A stretch of DNA of 64,000 nt from CAG-791 sp045130475 (GTDB lineage: Bacteria; Bacillota; Clostridia; Lachnospirales; Lachnospiraceae), in assembly GCA_045130475.1 (NCBI GenBank), contig JBGUPU010000034.1, positions 48,510-112,509 of the forward strand. Reading direction: 5' to 3'. The stretch's first letter is position 1; every line of letters starts with the position of its first letter. The translations under genes and the position numbers were made by a program. Below are positions 1-8,503 of the stretch, piece by piece. Below the pieces are notes generated by a model. It saw nothing but the letters and a program-made list of their open reading frames with translations, searched no databases and was not told where the DNA came from.

Positions 1-1522
1 CGTCCAGCATCTGCAGGAGACGGTGTGTGCCGATACGGCAGGGTGAACATTTACCGCAGGACTCCTCGCAGATGAACTCCATGTAGAACTTGGCAATATC
101 GACCATACAGGTGTCCTCATCCATAACGATAAGTCCGCCGGAGCCCATCATGGATCCGATCCTTGCAAGGCTCTCATAGTCGATCGGTGTGTCGATGTGG
201 ACAGAAGGAATACATCCGCCGGAAGGGCCGCCGGTCTGGGCTGCCTTGAACTTCTTGCCGTTCGGAATACCGCCGCCGATCTCCTCGATGATCTCACGAA
301 GAGTGGTGCCCATGGGGACTTCCACCAGACCGACGTTTGTGATCTTGCCGCCGACCGCGAACACCTTGGTGCCCTTGGAGGTCTCTGTGCCGATGGAGGA
401 ATACCAGTCAGCGCCCTTCAAAATGATCTGAGCGACGTTTGCATAGGTCTCAACGTTGTTGAGGATCGTGGGTTTCTGGAACAGACCCTTGACCGCCGGG
501 AACGGAGGACGGGGACGAGGCTCGCCGCGCTTGCCTTCGATGGAGGTCATCAGGGCAGTCTCTTCGCCGCAGACAAAGGCACCGGCACCGAGACGGATCT
601 CAATGTCGAAGCAGAAATCTGTGCGGAAGATGTTGTCGCCGAGCAGTCCGTACTCGCGTGCCTGCTTGATCGCGATCTCCAGACGCTGGACCGCGATGGG
701 ATACTCTGCACGTACGTAGACATAACCCTGGGTTGCACCGATTGCGTAGCCGGCAATAGCCATTGCCTCAAGAACAGAGTGGGGGTCACCTTCGAGGATG
801 GAACGGTCCATGAATGCACCGGGGTCACCTTCGTCGGCGTTGCAGCAGACATATTTGATGTCGGATTTGGTCGCTTTACAGAATGCCCATTTTCTGCCGG
901 TCGGGAAGCCCGCGCCGCCGCGGCCGCGCAGTCCGGATGCCAGCATGGTGTCGATAACCTGGTCCTGGGTCATCTCGGTCAGGACCTTGTGCAGGGCAAA
1001 ATATCCATCCAGAGCGATATACTCCTCAATGTTCTCGGGATCGATGACACCGCAGTTCTTGAGGGCGATACGCATCTGTTTGGCGTAGAAATTGGTCTTG
1101 CTCAGAGGAAGGATCTCTCCGTCCTCATGGACGGTCTCAGGATACAGCAGGTCCTTGCAGATATTGCCGTTCATGATGTGCTCGTCAATGATGCGTTTTG
1201 CGCCTTCGGGCGTTGTCTGGGAATAGAAGGCGCCCTCAGGATAGACGATCACGATGGGGCCCAGCGCGCAGAGACCGAAACATCCGGTCTTGACGACCAG
1301 AACATCCTCGATGTTGTTCTTTTTAAGTTCTTTTTCAAGAGCTTCAATGACCTTCAAGCTGCCGGAGGAGGTACATCCGGTACCGCCGCAGACGAGGATC
1401 TGTTTGCGGTAAGCAGTGTGCTTCGCCATTTCCTCTGCCTGGGAAGCCACCAGCTTACGGACCATGACCAGCTCCTGATTTTTTTGTTTGATTTCCGTGA
1501 GCCTGTTCAATGTCATCGTCAT
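1..1522 (-). CDS. NuoF/HydB-like NADH-binding flavoprotein subunit (3' end cut by window)
   Basis: The gene starts at ATG 1522 and runs off the left edge after 507 codons. Reading the minus strand gives a thioredoxin-like 2Fe-2S domain first (CGGTGC, then TGCFGLC), then the flavoprotein core with GLRGRGGAGFPTGRKW near residue 195 (NADH site) and NADEGDPGAF near 225 (FMN site), and CGKCSPCR near residue 490 for a 4Fe-4S cluster. The family oxidises or reduces NAD(H) in complex I or in multimeric electron-bifurcating hydrogenases (HydB). The fused N-terminal 2Fe-2S domain and the adjoining NuoE favour the hydrogenase type, but the catalytic hydrogenase subunit would lie outside the window. Its ribosome site GGAGG is inside the end of the upstream gene, 3 bases before, so the two are translationally linked. 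Confidence 0.9.
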   Translation of the reverse strand, partial: MTMTLNRLTEIKQKNQELVMVRKLVASQAEEMAKHTAYRKQILVCGGTGCTSSGSLKVIEALEKELKKNNIEDVLVVKTGCFGLCALGPIVIVYPEGAFYSQTTPEGAKRIIDEHIMNGNICKDLLYPETVHEDGEILPLSKTNFYAKQMRIALKNCGVIDPENIEEYIALDGYFALHKVLTEMTQDQVIDTMLASGLRGRGGAGFPTGRKWAFCKATKSDIKYVCCNADEGDPGAFMDRSILEGDPHSVLEAMAIAGYAIGATQGYVYVRAEYPIAVQRLEIAIKQAREYGLLGDNIFRTDFCFDIEIRLGAGAFVCGEETALMTSIEGKRGEPRPRPPFPAVKGLFQKPTILNNVETYANVAQIILKGADWYSSIGTETSKGTKVFAVGGKITNVGLVEVPMGTTLREIIEEIGGGIPNGKKFKAAQTGGPSGGCIPSVHIDTPIDYESLARIGSMMGSGGLIVMDEDTCMVDIAKFYMEFICEESCGKCSPCRIGTHRLLQMLD

Positions 1523-1525
1523 GGC

Positions 1526-2017
1526 TTACACCTCCTCATAATAGGAATCAATGATTTTCACCGCTGACTCCGGTGTGCACTTGCCGTAGACTTCTCCGTC
1601 GATCGTCATGACGGGAGCCAGGCCGCAGGCGCCAAGACACCGGCAGCTGTCAATGGAGAAGAAGCCGTCAGAGGTGCACTCCCCGGCCTTGATCCCGAGG
1701 CGTTCCTCAATGGCGGCCAGAATCTTGTCAGCACCCTTGACGTAGCAGGCTGTTCCAAGACATACACTGACAGTGTGCTCGCCCTTGGGGGACAGGGTGA
1801 ACTGCGAATAGAATGTCGCAACACCAAATACCTGGGAAAGCGGAACCTCCATCTCCTCAGCGATGATCGTCTGCACCTCTCTGGGCAGATATCCGTAGAT
1901 TCCCTGTGCTTCCTGGAGTACAGGCATCATCGCTCCGGGCTGGTCCTTGTGCTTTTTAATAAATTTCCGAAGCTCCCGTTCCTGTTTTGGCGTTCCCCGA
2001 AAAGCTACATTAGCCAT
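1526..2017 (-). CDS. NuoE/HydC-like 2Fe-2S thioredoxin-fold subunit
   Basis: This 163-residue protein has the length and four-cysteine pattern of NuoE: CLGTAC in the middle and SCRCLGACG further on, which together hold one 2Fe-2S cluster in a thioredoxin-like fold. The N-terminal helical part (FIKKHKDQPGAMMPVLQEAQ) is also typical. It passes electrons between the flavoprotein subunit encoded immediately downstream and other subunits of a complex I or bifurcating hydrogenase module. Start ATG 2017 follows GGAAAGGAG at a good distance. It is the first visible gene of its operon, preceded by 525 bases of AT-rich spacer. Confidence 0.92.
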   Translation of the reverse strand: MANVAFRGTPKQERELRKFIKKHKDQPGAMMPVLQEAQGIYGYLPREVQTIIAEEMEVPLSQVFGVATFYSQFTLSPKGEHTVSVCLGTACYVKGADKILAAIEERLGIKAGECTSDGFFSIDSCRCLGACGLAPVMTIDGEVYGKCTPESAVKIIDSYYEEV

Positions 2018-2244
2018 CGATTACCATCTCCTTTCCAAAACAAATAATTGTAAATTTCTGCGGAAACGATCCGCTGTAAAGACAACTTCTTCAAAAGAAA
2101 ACCCTTGGTCGTAACCATTTGCATTTCTTCCTGCCTGTCTGTAATCCGACATTCATCAAGCAGTCCCGCGACCTTTTGTTCCCGCTGCCGGGTCCCGCCC
2201 CGGCTGTCAAGTATGTATAGAAAAATTATATAATATTTTGTAGT

Positions 2245-2357
2245 CCATTTGTTGTTTTTTTATCAAATAATTCGTTCGTAATTTAAAACTTTTTGGTAGT
2301 TTTCGACAATAGACGGGTTTTAATCAACTAACCCATTTGTATTTTTTAAACAAATGG
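2245..2357. promoter_or_regulatory. three CCATTTGT boxes, two forming an inverted repeat, upstream of the TetR gene
   Basis: CCATTTGT occurs at 2245-2252 and 2333-2340, and its complement ACAAATGG at 2350-2357. The last two make an 8-bp inverted repeat with a 9-bp spacer. The boxes lie in the divergent region between nuoE and the TetR regulator. TetR proteins bind such palindromes, often near their own gene, so this is a candidate operator by inference. The rest of 2018-2542 is AT-rich spacer in which no gene is seen. Confidence 0.4.
2281..2309 (-). promoter_or_regulatory. possible promoter for the nuoE-nuoF operon
   Basis: On the minus strand TTGTCG (2309-2304) is followed after 17 bases by TTAAAT (2286-2281). 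The fit is moderate and the implied leader would be about 255 nt, so an additional promoter nearer the gene is possible. Confidence 0.3.
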
Positions 2358-2542
2358 TTTTTACCAAAAAAGAAATATTTCCCGGCTCACAGACAGGATT
2401 GTCTTTGAAAGCTGAAAATGGTATTATAAAAATTGATCGTTCCGGTCAATCACATACCGGCAGAGAGCATACTTCTTTTCTCAAAGGATGCGAACAGAGA
2501 GCGGTTTTGGTTTTCCCCCGGATTCAGAAGGGAATGCAGGCG

Positions 2543-3328
2543 ATGAATGAACGTTTTTTTGAACTGAAAAAAGACCGGCAGGACCGGATCATTAACGGCG
2601 CTATGCGGATTTTCGCGCAGAATGGGTACAGACATGCCAGCACGGATGAGATGGTTGCGTCTGCTTCCATCAGCAAAGGGCTGCTCTTCCACTATTTCAA
2701 GAGCAAAAAGGGTACCTGGGAATTTCTGTATGAATACAGTACCCGGTACACACTGCTGGAACTGCGGGAGGCCGGACGGCACCAGGGCTGCGATTTCTTT
2801 GAGATGTATCGTCAGCTTGTGAAGGCTGATGCAGCTGTCCTGAGAAAATATCCCTATATGCCCCTCTTTCTCCGCCGGGCAGACAGTGAGCTGGGTATGA
2901 ACGACCCGAAATTCAAGCCGGAGATTCCGGAAAGCCTTGCCCACGCAGTGGCAGACCGCAGGCTTTCTCTTGTCATAGAGGCAGACCGGCCTCCTTTTCT
3001 CTCCCGGCAGGACGCGTGCAAGATCTCGCAGATGCTGGAGTACACTCGCTTCGGCCTGATGCAGGAGCTTCTGGCGATCGAGGAAGCATCCTCCGGCCGG
3101 AAATCCGCCAAAGGGAAAGACGCTGCAGCAGCTCCAGGCAATGCAACGGCGAAGCCGGCAGCTGTCGATGCCCTTACGGCTGCCGGAGAAATGTCTTCCC
3201 GTTCCTTCCCCGAAGATATCCCGGAGAAAGCAGAACAGATCCGCCGTGATGAGAGTCTTCCCTTCCACGCACAGTACGCGGAGAGGCTCAATGAATACCT
3301 GCAGACACTCCGCAAAATGAATATCTGA
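2543..3328 (+). CDS. TetR/AcrR family transcriptional regulator
   Basis: The N-terminal 60 residues form a TetR helix-turn-helix: RIINGAMRIFAQNGYRHAST is followed by ISKGLLFHYFKSK. The remaining 200 residues are a ligand-binding region without family-specific motifs, and the C-terminus has an Ala/Lys-rich stretch. The open frame extends back to 2354, but homology begins only here. AAGGG at 2528-2532 lies 10 bases before ATG 2543, while ATG 2534 is too close to it, so 2543 is preferred (261 residues). It is transcribed away from nuoE and toward the MocR gene. The effector and targets are unknown; the CCATTTGT boxes upstream suggest autoregulation. Confidence 0.88.
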   Translation: MNERFFELKKDRQDRIINGAMRIFAQNGYRHASTDEMVASASISKGLLFHYFKSKKGTWEFLYEYSTRYTLLELREAGRHQGCDFFEMYRQLVKADAAVLRKYPYMPLFLRRADSELGMNDPKFKPEIPESLAHAVADRRLSLVIEADRPPFLSRQDACKISQMLEYTRFGLMQELLAIEEASSGRKSAKGKDAAAAPGNATAKPAAVDALTAAGEMSSRSFPEDIPEKAEQIRRDESLPFHAQYAERLNEYLQTLRKMNI

Positions 3329-3361
3329 CTGCGGCATCCGCCCTCAGGACGCCTGACACAA

Positions 3362-3406
3362 AAAAGACCTGACATCCACACCGCAGTGTGATATGTCAGG
3401 TCTTTT
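3362..3406. terminator. bidirectional terminator between the TetR and MocR genes
   Basis: A 14-bp perfect inverted repeat (3362-3375 with 3393-3406) has an A-run on its left and a T-run on its right. It can therefore stop both the plus-strand TetR transcript and the minus-strand MocR transcript. Confidence 0.9.
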
Positions 3407-3415
3407 CAATATCCA

Positions 3416-5044
3416 TTAATCGTTTAATAAAATATCCAGTGCCGCGGAAAGTCTCCTGACACCTTCACGGATCGACTCCTCATCCAGCGCCCCAAAGCCC
3501 AGCAGAATAGCCGGACGGTAGCTGACGGATGTATCCGGCAGCAGATAATCAGACATAGCATAGACAGCAACTCCGTTTTCATAAGCACTGCGCACAATCT
3601 CCTGCTCTATCCGTGCAGGGGAGGCCAATGCCCCGCAGGAATCGGGATCTGTCCCATAGGAGCCTTTCTCCGTCATACCCGCCATTCCTTTCGCAATGCG
3701 TGCAGCTGTCTCTGCCCCGGCCTCCAAAACGAGGTGCAGGCCTGTACCGGCACCCAGGATCCGGAAGCGGTCCTGCAGGGGACGGAGCTGAGCCAGAAGC
3801 TCATCGTGACGCGCACGGTATAGGCTGCGCATACGGTTCAGATGGCGTTCAAAGTGGCCGTTTTTCATAAATTCATTCAGGATCCGCTGATCGATCCTGG
3901 AAACTGTCGAAGAGAAAAACCAGCATTTCCCGCGGTAGTCCGACAGGAGTCCGGGCGGCAGGATCATATAACTGATGCGGATGGCGGGCGCAATCGCCTT
4001 AGAAAAAGTACCGATATAGATCACTCTGCCGGCGTGATCGAGGGACTGCAGGGCGGGAATAGGTTTGCCGCGGTAGCGGAACTCCGAATCATAGTCGTCC
4101 TCTATGATATAGCGGTCCGGAGCCTCTGTTGCCCATCCCAGAAGTGCTGCCCTGCGGCCTACCGGCATGATGCAGCCCATGGGAAACTGGTGGGCAGGCA
4201 TGGCATAGACAAGGTCTGCGCCGGAGGAAGATACCGACCCCGGCAGCATGCCGTCGGCATCCATCTTGACAGGGCAGATTTTATATCCGAATGACTTAAA
4301 GATCTGCGCCGCCCTCAGATAGGAAGGGTTCTCCATGGCAACTCTCCTTCCCTCCCCCAGGATATGCCGCAGCAGCATCAGCAGATAGTCATTTCCGGCG
4401 CCGACAATAACCTGTTCGGGTGTGCATCGCACACCTCTTGAAAAATGCAGATAATGCGCGATCGTTGTGCGAAGTGTCAGATCCCCGCTGGGCTCACTAT
4501 GGGAAAACATCTCGGAATTGGCATCGACCATTGCCTCACGCATGATCTTTTTCCATGTGCTGTAGGGAAAAATGGACATCTCAGTGTGGCGCAGGGAAAA
4601 GTCGATCAGACCGCTGTTTTCAGCCCCCTGTTTTCCAAGCCGGGAAAGGTTCGGAGCTGTCTCCCCGGATCCGTATATCTTTCCGGATCCCTCCGTTTTC
4701 CGGAGGCTTTTCATCACAGCATCTGCCGTATGTTCTGTCCCGGCATCTTCCCCGTGCTCTGTCTGTTCCCCGAAATGAAGTTCGGCCAGATTCTCAATCT
4801 CATTGACAAAGTAGCCGCTGTTCTTTTTCGCACGGATATAGCCCTCTGAGAGAAGCTGGCTGTAGGCAAGCTCCGCCGTGCTGCGCGCGACATGAAGACC
4901 CGATGCCAGGGCACGGGTCGAAGGGAGACGCTCTCCCGCCTCCAGTGCGCCGCTCCGGATCTCACCGCGTATATATTCATAAATCTGCCTGTAGAGAGGT
5001 TTTCTGTCCTCCGTATTGAGGCGGATATTCAGTTCCTGTGCCAC
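3416..5044 (-). CDS. MocR-type GntR regulator with aminotransferase fold
   Basis: The 542-residue protein joins a GntR winged helix (residues about 10-75, PLYRQIYEYIRGEIRSGAL then GERLPSTRALA) to a class I aminotransferase-like domain. That domain carries the PLP lysine motif YIGTFSKAIAPAIR near residue 350 and the IEDDYDSEFRY segment. MocR proteins sense pyridoxal phosphate or amino compounds; PdxR, GabR and TauR are known examples, but no pdxST, gab or tau genes are nearby to say which. The start codon is GTG 5044, supported by GGAGA 9 bases upstream. A 130-residue linker joins the two domains. The neighbouring glnS is oriented the same way but has its own terminator. Confidence 0.9.
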   Translation of the reverse strand: MAQELNIRLNTEDRKPLYRQIYEYIRGEIRSGALEAGERLPSTRALASGLHVARSTAELAYSQLLSEGYIRAKKNSGYFVNEIENLAELHFGEQTEHGEDAGTEHTADAVMKSLRKTEGSGKIYGSGETAPNLSRLGKQGAENSGLIDFSLRHTEMSIFPYSTWKKIMREAMVDANSEMFSHSEPSGDLTLRTTIAHYLHFSRGVRCTPEQVIVGAGNDYLLMLLRHILGEGRRVAMENPSYLRAAQIFKSFGYKICPVKMDADGMLPGSVSSSGADLVYAMPAHQFPMGCIMPVGRRAALLGWATEAPDRYIIEDDYDSEFRYRGKPIPALQSLDHAGRVIYIGTFSKAIAPAIRISYMILPPGLLSDYRGKCWFFSSTVSRIDQRILNEFMKNGHFERHLNRMRSLYRARHDELLAQLRPLQDRFRILGAGTGLHLVLEAGAETAARIAKGMAGMTEKGSYGTDPDSCGALASPARIEQEIVRSAYENGVAVYAMSDYLLPDTSVSYRPAILLGFGALDEESIREGVRRLSAALDILLND

Positions 5045-5088
5045 AGTCTTATCTCTCCTGAAAAAAATACCCGTGTGTCTTCAAGACC

Positions 5089-5100
5089 CACCCGCGGGTG
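5089..5100. promoter_or_regulatory. 12-bp perfect palindrome upstream of the MocR gene
   Basis: CACCCGCGGGTG is self-complementary and lies 45 bases before the GTG start, next to a similar ACCCGTGTG stretch at 5069-5077. MocR regulators often bind repeated sites beside their own gene, so it may be an operator; no test is possible here. Confidence 0.35.
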
Positions 5101-5123
5101 TTGCACGAACACCATAAAATGAA

Positions 5124-5155
5124 ATGCCGGAGATCTGTGATAAAATCTCCGGCAT
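5124..5155 (-). terminator. terminator after glnS
   Basis: An 11-bp perfect stem (5124-5134 with 5145-5155) follows the glnS stop on the minus strand and is followed by a T-rich tract. Confidence 0.75.
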
Positions 5156-5177
5156 AGGCAGTTGTGCAAAGGAATCT

Positions 5178-6878
5178 TTATTTCTTGGGGAGCTTGAAGG
5201 AGCTCTTGAGGCCGACGATCCGGTTGAAGACAGGGGCGCCTTCGGCGGAGTCCTTGTAGTCGACACAGAAATAACCGTTGCGGACGAACTGGAAGCGCTC
5301 GAAAGGCTTCGCGTCCTTGAGTTCGGGCTCTACAAGAGCATCGCAGACCGTCAGGGAGTGCGGGTTGAGATTGAGCTCACCGTTCTCGTCATAGACACCC
5401 TTCTCCTCATCAACGATGTTCTCGTACAGACGGGCGGTAACCTTGACTGCGGAGTCGGCGTGGACCCAGTGGATGGTGCCCTTGACCTTGCGGCCGGTGA
5501 AGCCGCTGCCGCTCTTCGTCTCGGGATCATAGGTCACATGCACGGCAGTGATATTGCCCTCTTCGTCCTTGTCGAAGCCGACGCACTTGACAAAGTATGC
5601 GTACATCAGGCGCACTTCATTGCCGGGGAAAAGACGATAGTATTTTTTCGGAGGCTCTTCCATGAAATCGTCGCGCTCGATCCAGAGCTCGCGTCCGAAG
5701 GGGATCATGCGCTTGCCAAGCTCAGGATTCTCGAGATTGTTGTCCGCCTCAAGCATCTCGACCTGATCCTCGGGATAGTTGTCGATGATGAGCTTTAAGG
5801 GATGGAGCACAGCAAGCATGCGCTTGCAGCCGGGCTTGAGATCCTCGCGGATGCAGTACTCGAGGGCTGCGTAATCTGCGGAACTGTTACTCTTGGAAAT
5901 ACCGCACAGGTCGACAAAGCGCTTGATGGAGGCAGGAGTGTAGCCTCTGCGCCTGAGACCGGAGATGGACACGAGACGGGGATCATCCCATCCGTCAACA
6001 ATATTCTGCTCAACGAGCTTTTTGATATAGCGCTTGCCTGTGACCTGATTGGTCAGGTACATCTTTGCAAACTCGATCTGTCTGGGGGGATGAGGGTATT
6101 CAGCCTCGCGCACGACCCAGTCGTACAGGGGGCGGTGATCCTCAAACTCCAGGGTACAGATGGAGTGGGTGATTCCTTCGATGGCGTCCTCAATGGGATG
6201 CGCAAAATCGTACATGGGATAAATGCACCACTTGTCGCCTGTGTTGTGATGGGCCATGTGGGCAACGCGGTAGATGATCGGATCGCGCATATTGATGTTG
6301 GGGCTGGCCATATCGATCTTTGCGCGGAGAGTCTTCTCACCGTCGGCAAACTCACCGGCGCGCATGCGCTCAAAGAGATCGAGGTTTTCCTCGATACTGC
6401 GCTCCCGGTTGGGATCGTTCTTGCCGGGCTCGGTCAGGGTACCGCGGTACTCGCGCATCTCTTCTGCCGTGAGATCGGAGACATAGGCCTTGCCTTTTTT
6501 GATCAGTTTGACAGCCACATCATACATCTGCTGGAAATAATCAGATGCAAAGAAAAGCCTGTCCTCATAGTCTGCGCCCAGCCACTGGACGTCAGCCTTG
6601 ATGGACTCGACGAACTCGATCTTTTCCTTGGTGGGATTGGTATCGTCAAAGCGGAGGTTGAACTTTCCGCCGTACTCCTGAGCCATACCGTAATTGAGCA
6701 GAATACTCTTGGCGTGTCCGATGTGGAGATAGCCGTTGGGCTCGGGAGGGAAACGGGTGTGTACAGAATCGTACACGCCGTCACGCAGGTCCTTGTCGAT
6801 CTCCTGCTCAATAAAATGGCGGCTTACCTTCTCTTCTTCCGGCGCAGCTGCGATCATTTCCGCGTTCTTTTCACTCAT
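5178..6878 (-). CDS. glnS: glutaminyl-tRNA synthetase
   Basis: The enzyme charges tRNA-Gln with glutamine using ATP in the cytoplasm. The 566-residue sequence is a full-length class I GlnRS: PPEPNGYLHIGHAKS (HIGH at residues 51-54) opens the catalytic domain, NLRFDDTNPTKE follows, WDDPRL and ISGLRRRGYTPASI sit past residue 290, and the C-terminal half is the two-barrel anticodon-binding region. The second signature, VMSKR in E. coli, reads VTGKR at residues 278-282, keeping the lysine but not the serine. GluRS is excluded by the GlnRS-specific barrel and IGHAKS context. Start ATG 6878 follows AAGGAG. Many Firmicutes lack GlnRS and amidate Glu-tRNA-Gln instead. Confidence 0.95.
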   Translation of the reverse strand: MSEKNAEMIAAAPEEEKVSRHFIEQEIDKDLRDGVYDSVHTRFPPEPNGYLHIGHAKSILLNYGMAQEYGGKFNLRFDDTNPTKEKIEFVESIKADVQWLGADYEDRLFFASDYFQQMYDVAVKLIKKGKAYVSDLTAEEMREYRGTLTEPGKNDPNRERSIEENLDLFERMRAGEFADGEKTLRAKIDMASPNINMRDPIIYRVAHMAHHNTGDKWCIYPMYDFAHPIEDAIEGITHSICTLEFEDHRPLYDWVVREAEYPHPPRQIEFAKMYLTNQVTGKRYIKKLVEQNIVDGWDDPRLVSISGLRRRGYTPASIKRFVDLCGISKSNSSADYAALEYCIREDLKPGCKRMLAVLHPLKLIIDNYPEDQVEMLEADNNLENPELGKRMIPFGRELWIERDDFMEEPPKKYYRLFPGNEVRLMYAYFVKCVGFDKDEEGNITAVHVTYDPETKSGSGFTGRKVKGTIHWVHADSAVKVTARLYENIVDEEKGVYDENGELNLNPHSLTVCDALVEPELKDAKPFERFQFVRNGYFCVDYKDSAEGAPVFNRIVGLKSSFKLPKK

Positions 6879-6912
6879 GCTGTCTGTTGTCTCCTTCCGT
6901 GGTATTGTCGAT

Positions 6913-6933
6913 CCGGCGGGAAAAAGCCGCCGG
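6913..6933. other. short GC-rich hairpin between lysC and glnS
   Basis: A 7-bp stem (6913-6919 with 6927-6933) with a loop of A residues lies after the lysC stop. It lacks a T-run on the minus strand, so it may be a weak terminator or a processing structure. Confidence 0.35.
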
Positions 6934-6994
6934 AATATTGCGGGATAAAGTGAGCCCTCAGGAAAAGTACTGACCGGCTCAGTTCCGGATCAAA

Positions 6995-8314
6995 TCAAAG
7001 CTGGGTGAGGACAAAGATGTCATAGATTGCCTGGAGGGCAGTCTCGAAATCCTTGTTCTCGACGCCGATGATGATATTGAGCTCAGAGGAACCCTGGTCT
7101 ATCATGCGGACGTTGACATGGGCGTGGGCGAGGGCCGAGAAGATACGGCCTGCAGTTCCGCGCATGGACTTCATTCCGCGCCCGACAACAGCGATAAGGG
7201 CGAGATCGGATTCGATCTCGATCGCATCGGGCTTGGCCAGGCGGTGGATGGCAGAGACAACTTTCTGTTCTTTTTCAATGAACTCGTCCTCGTGGACAAC
7301 AATGGTCATGGTATCAATGCCTGAGGGCATATGTTCAAAGGAAATCTGGTTGTCTTCAAAAGCCTGCAGGACTTTTCTGCCGAAGCCGATCTCGGAATTC
7401 ATCATGTCCTTTGTGATCAGGACAGCGCAGAAATCTTTTCTGCCGGCGATACCGGTGATGACATAGCCGGACTTCTGCGCAGTGCTCTCGACGATCCATG
7501 TGCCTTCGTCCTGGGGCCTGTTGGTATTGCGGATATTGATCGGGATGCCCTGGCGGCGCACAGGGAAGATCGCCTCCTCATGCAAGACGGATGCGCCCAT
7601 ATAGGAGAGCTCGCGGAGCTCACGATAGGTAATGGTCTCGATCCTGGCGGGGTTCTTGATGATACGGGGATCGGCCACAAGAAAACCGGAGACGTCTGTC
7701 CAGTTTTCATAGACATCGGCATGGCAGGCACCTGCAACGATCGAGCCGGTGATATCCGAACCGCCGCGGGAGAAAGCCTTGACCTTTCCGTCATGGCTGC
7801 ATCCGTAGAAACCGGGAATCACGGCATACTCTTCCTGTGCGAGGCGCTTTTCAACCGTGCGCATGGTCTTGCGGTCGTCCAGCAGTCCCTCCTCGTCAAA
7901 GAATATCATCTCGAAGGGGTCAACAAATGCAAAGCCCAGATACTCAGCCATGATACGGCCGTTCAGATGCTCGCCGCGGGAAGCCGCAAAATCAGCATCG
8001 GGAGCCTCTTTCATTCTGTTCCAGATCTCTTCAAACTGATCGTCCAGAGAGAAATCCTTGAGTCCCAGCCCTTCTATGATCTCATCAAAGCGGCTCCTGA
8101 TCTCATTGAATGTCTCTGTGAAATCTTCTCCTTCTGCCGCTTCCGCTTCCATTTTATAGAGAAGGTCAGTCACCTTGGTATCTCCGGGAAAGCGCTTTCC
8201 GGGTGCTGAAGGAACGACATATCTTCTGTTCCTGTCCGCTCTGACGATGTCGCCGACCTTTTTAAACTGTTCCGCATTGGCGAGAGAACTCCCGCCAAAT
8301 TTCACTACTTTCAT
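6995..8314 (-). CDS. lysC: aspartate kinase
   Basis: The protein phosphorylates aspartate, the first step toward lysine, threonine and methionine. It opens with KVVKFGGSSLANAEQF, the kinase signature. The kinase domain fills about the first 290 residues and two ACT domains end the protein (FCAVLITKDMM and LALIAVVGRGMKSMRGTAG), the usual place for feedback binding of lysine or threonine. Starts at 8317 and 8314 are adjacent ATGs; GAGG lies 8 bases before the second, which gives 439 residues. It is the last of three genes ACT regulator, hom, lysC on the same strand. A hairpin between hom and lysC could reduce or uncouple its expression. Confidence 0.95.
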   Translation of the reverse strand: MKVVKFGGSSLANAEQFKKVGDIVRADRNRRYVVPSAPGKRFPGDTKVTDLLYKMEAEAAEGEDFTETFNEIRSRFDEIIEGLGLKDFSLDDQFEEIWNRMKEAPDADFAASRGEHLNGRIMAEYLGFAFVDPFEMIFFDEEGLLDDRKTMRTVEKRLAQEEYAVIPGFYGCSHDGKVKAFSRGGSDITGSIVAGACHADVYENWTDVSGFLVADPRIIKNPARIETITYRELRELSYMGASVLHEEAIFPVRRQGIPINIRNTNRPQDEGTWIVESTAQKSGYVITGIAGRKDFCAVLITKDMMNSEIGFGRKVLQAFEDNQISFEHMPSGIDTMTIVVHEDEFIEKEQKVVSAIHRLAKPDAIEIESDLALIAVVGRGMKSMRGTAGRIFSALAHAHVNVRMIDQGSSELNIIIGVENKDFETALQAIYDIFVLTQL

Positions 8315-8402
8315 CATTATTTCCTCGGTCTGTCCTGTCACAAAAACCTGTCATCTCACAGCCGTACAGACCGTACAGCGGATGACCTCTCAACGCAGAA
8401 AA

Positions 8403-8447
8403 GCCTTTTCCATGCCGCGTATACGTCTGCGGGAATGGAAAAAAGGC
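8403..8447 (-). terminator. hairpin between hom and lysC, terminator or attenuator
   Basis: An imperfect stem of about 16 bp (8403-8418 with 8429-8447) is followed on the minus strand by TTTTC. It lies 55 bases after the hom stop and about 90 bases before the lysC start, so it could end the hom transcript or attenuate read-through into lysC. Confidence 0.55.
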
Positions 8448-8503
8448 CTCCCTGTCTCTAACATACTATACCCTAACATTTATATATCAGAAAATAATCC
8501 GTG

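Noticed and set aside
197..1567. 456-codon plus-strand open frame
   Set aside because: It is antisense to the clear NuoF-type gene, whose Fe-S and flavin motifs are intact on the minus strand; there is no ribosome site or family match.
2354..2542. 60-residue N-terminal extension of the TetR protein
   Set aside because: It has no family match, contains one arm of the inverted repeat at its start, and a good ribosome site is present before ATG 2543.
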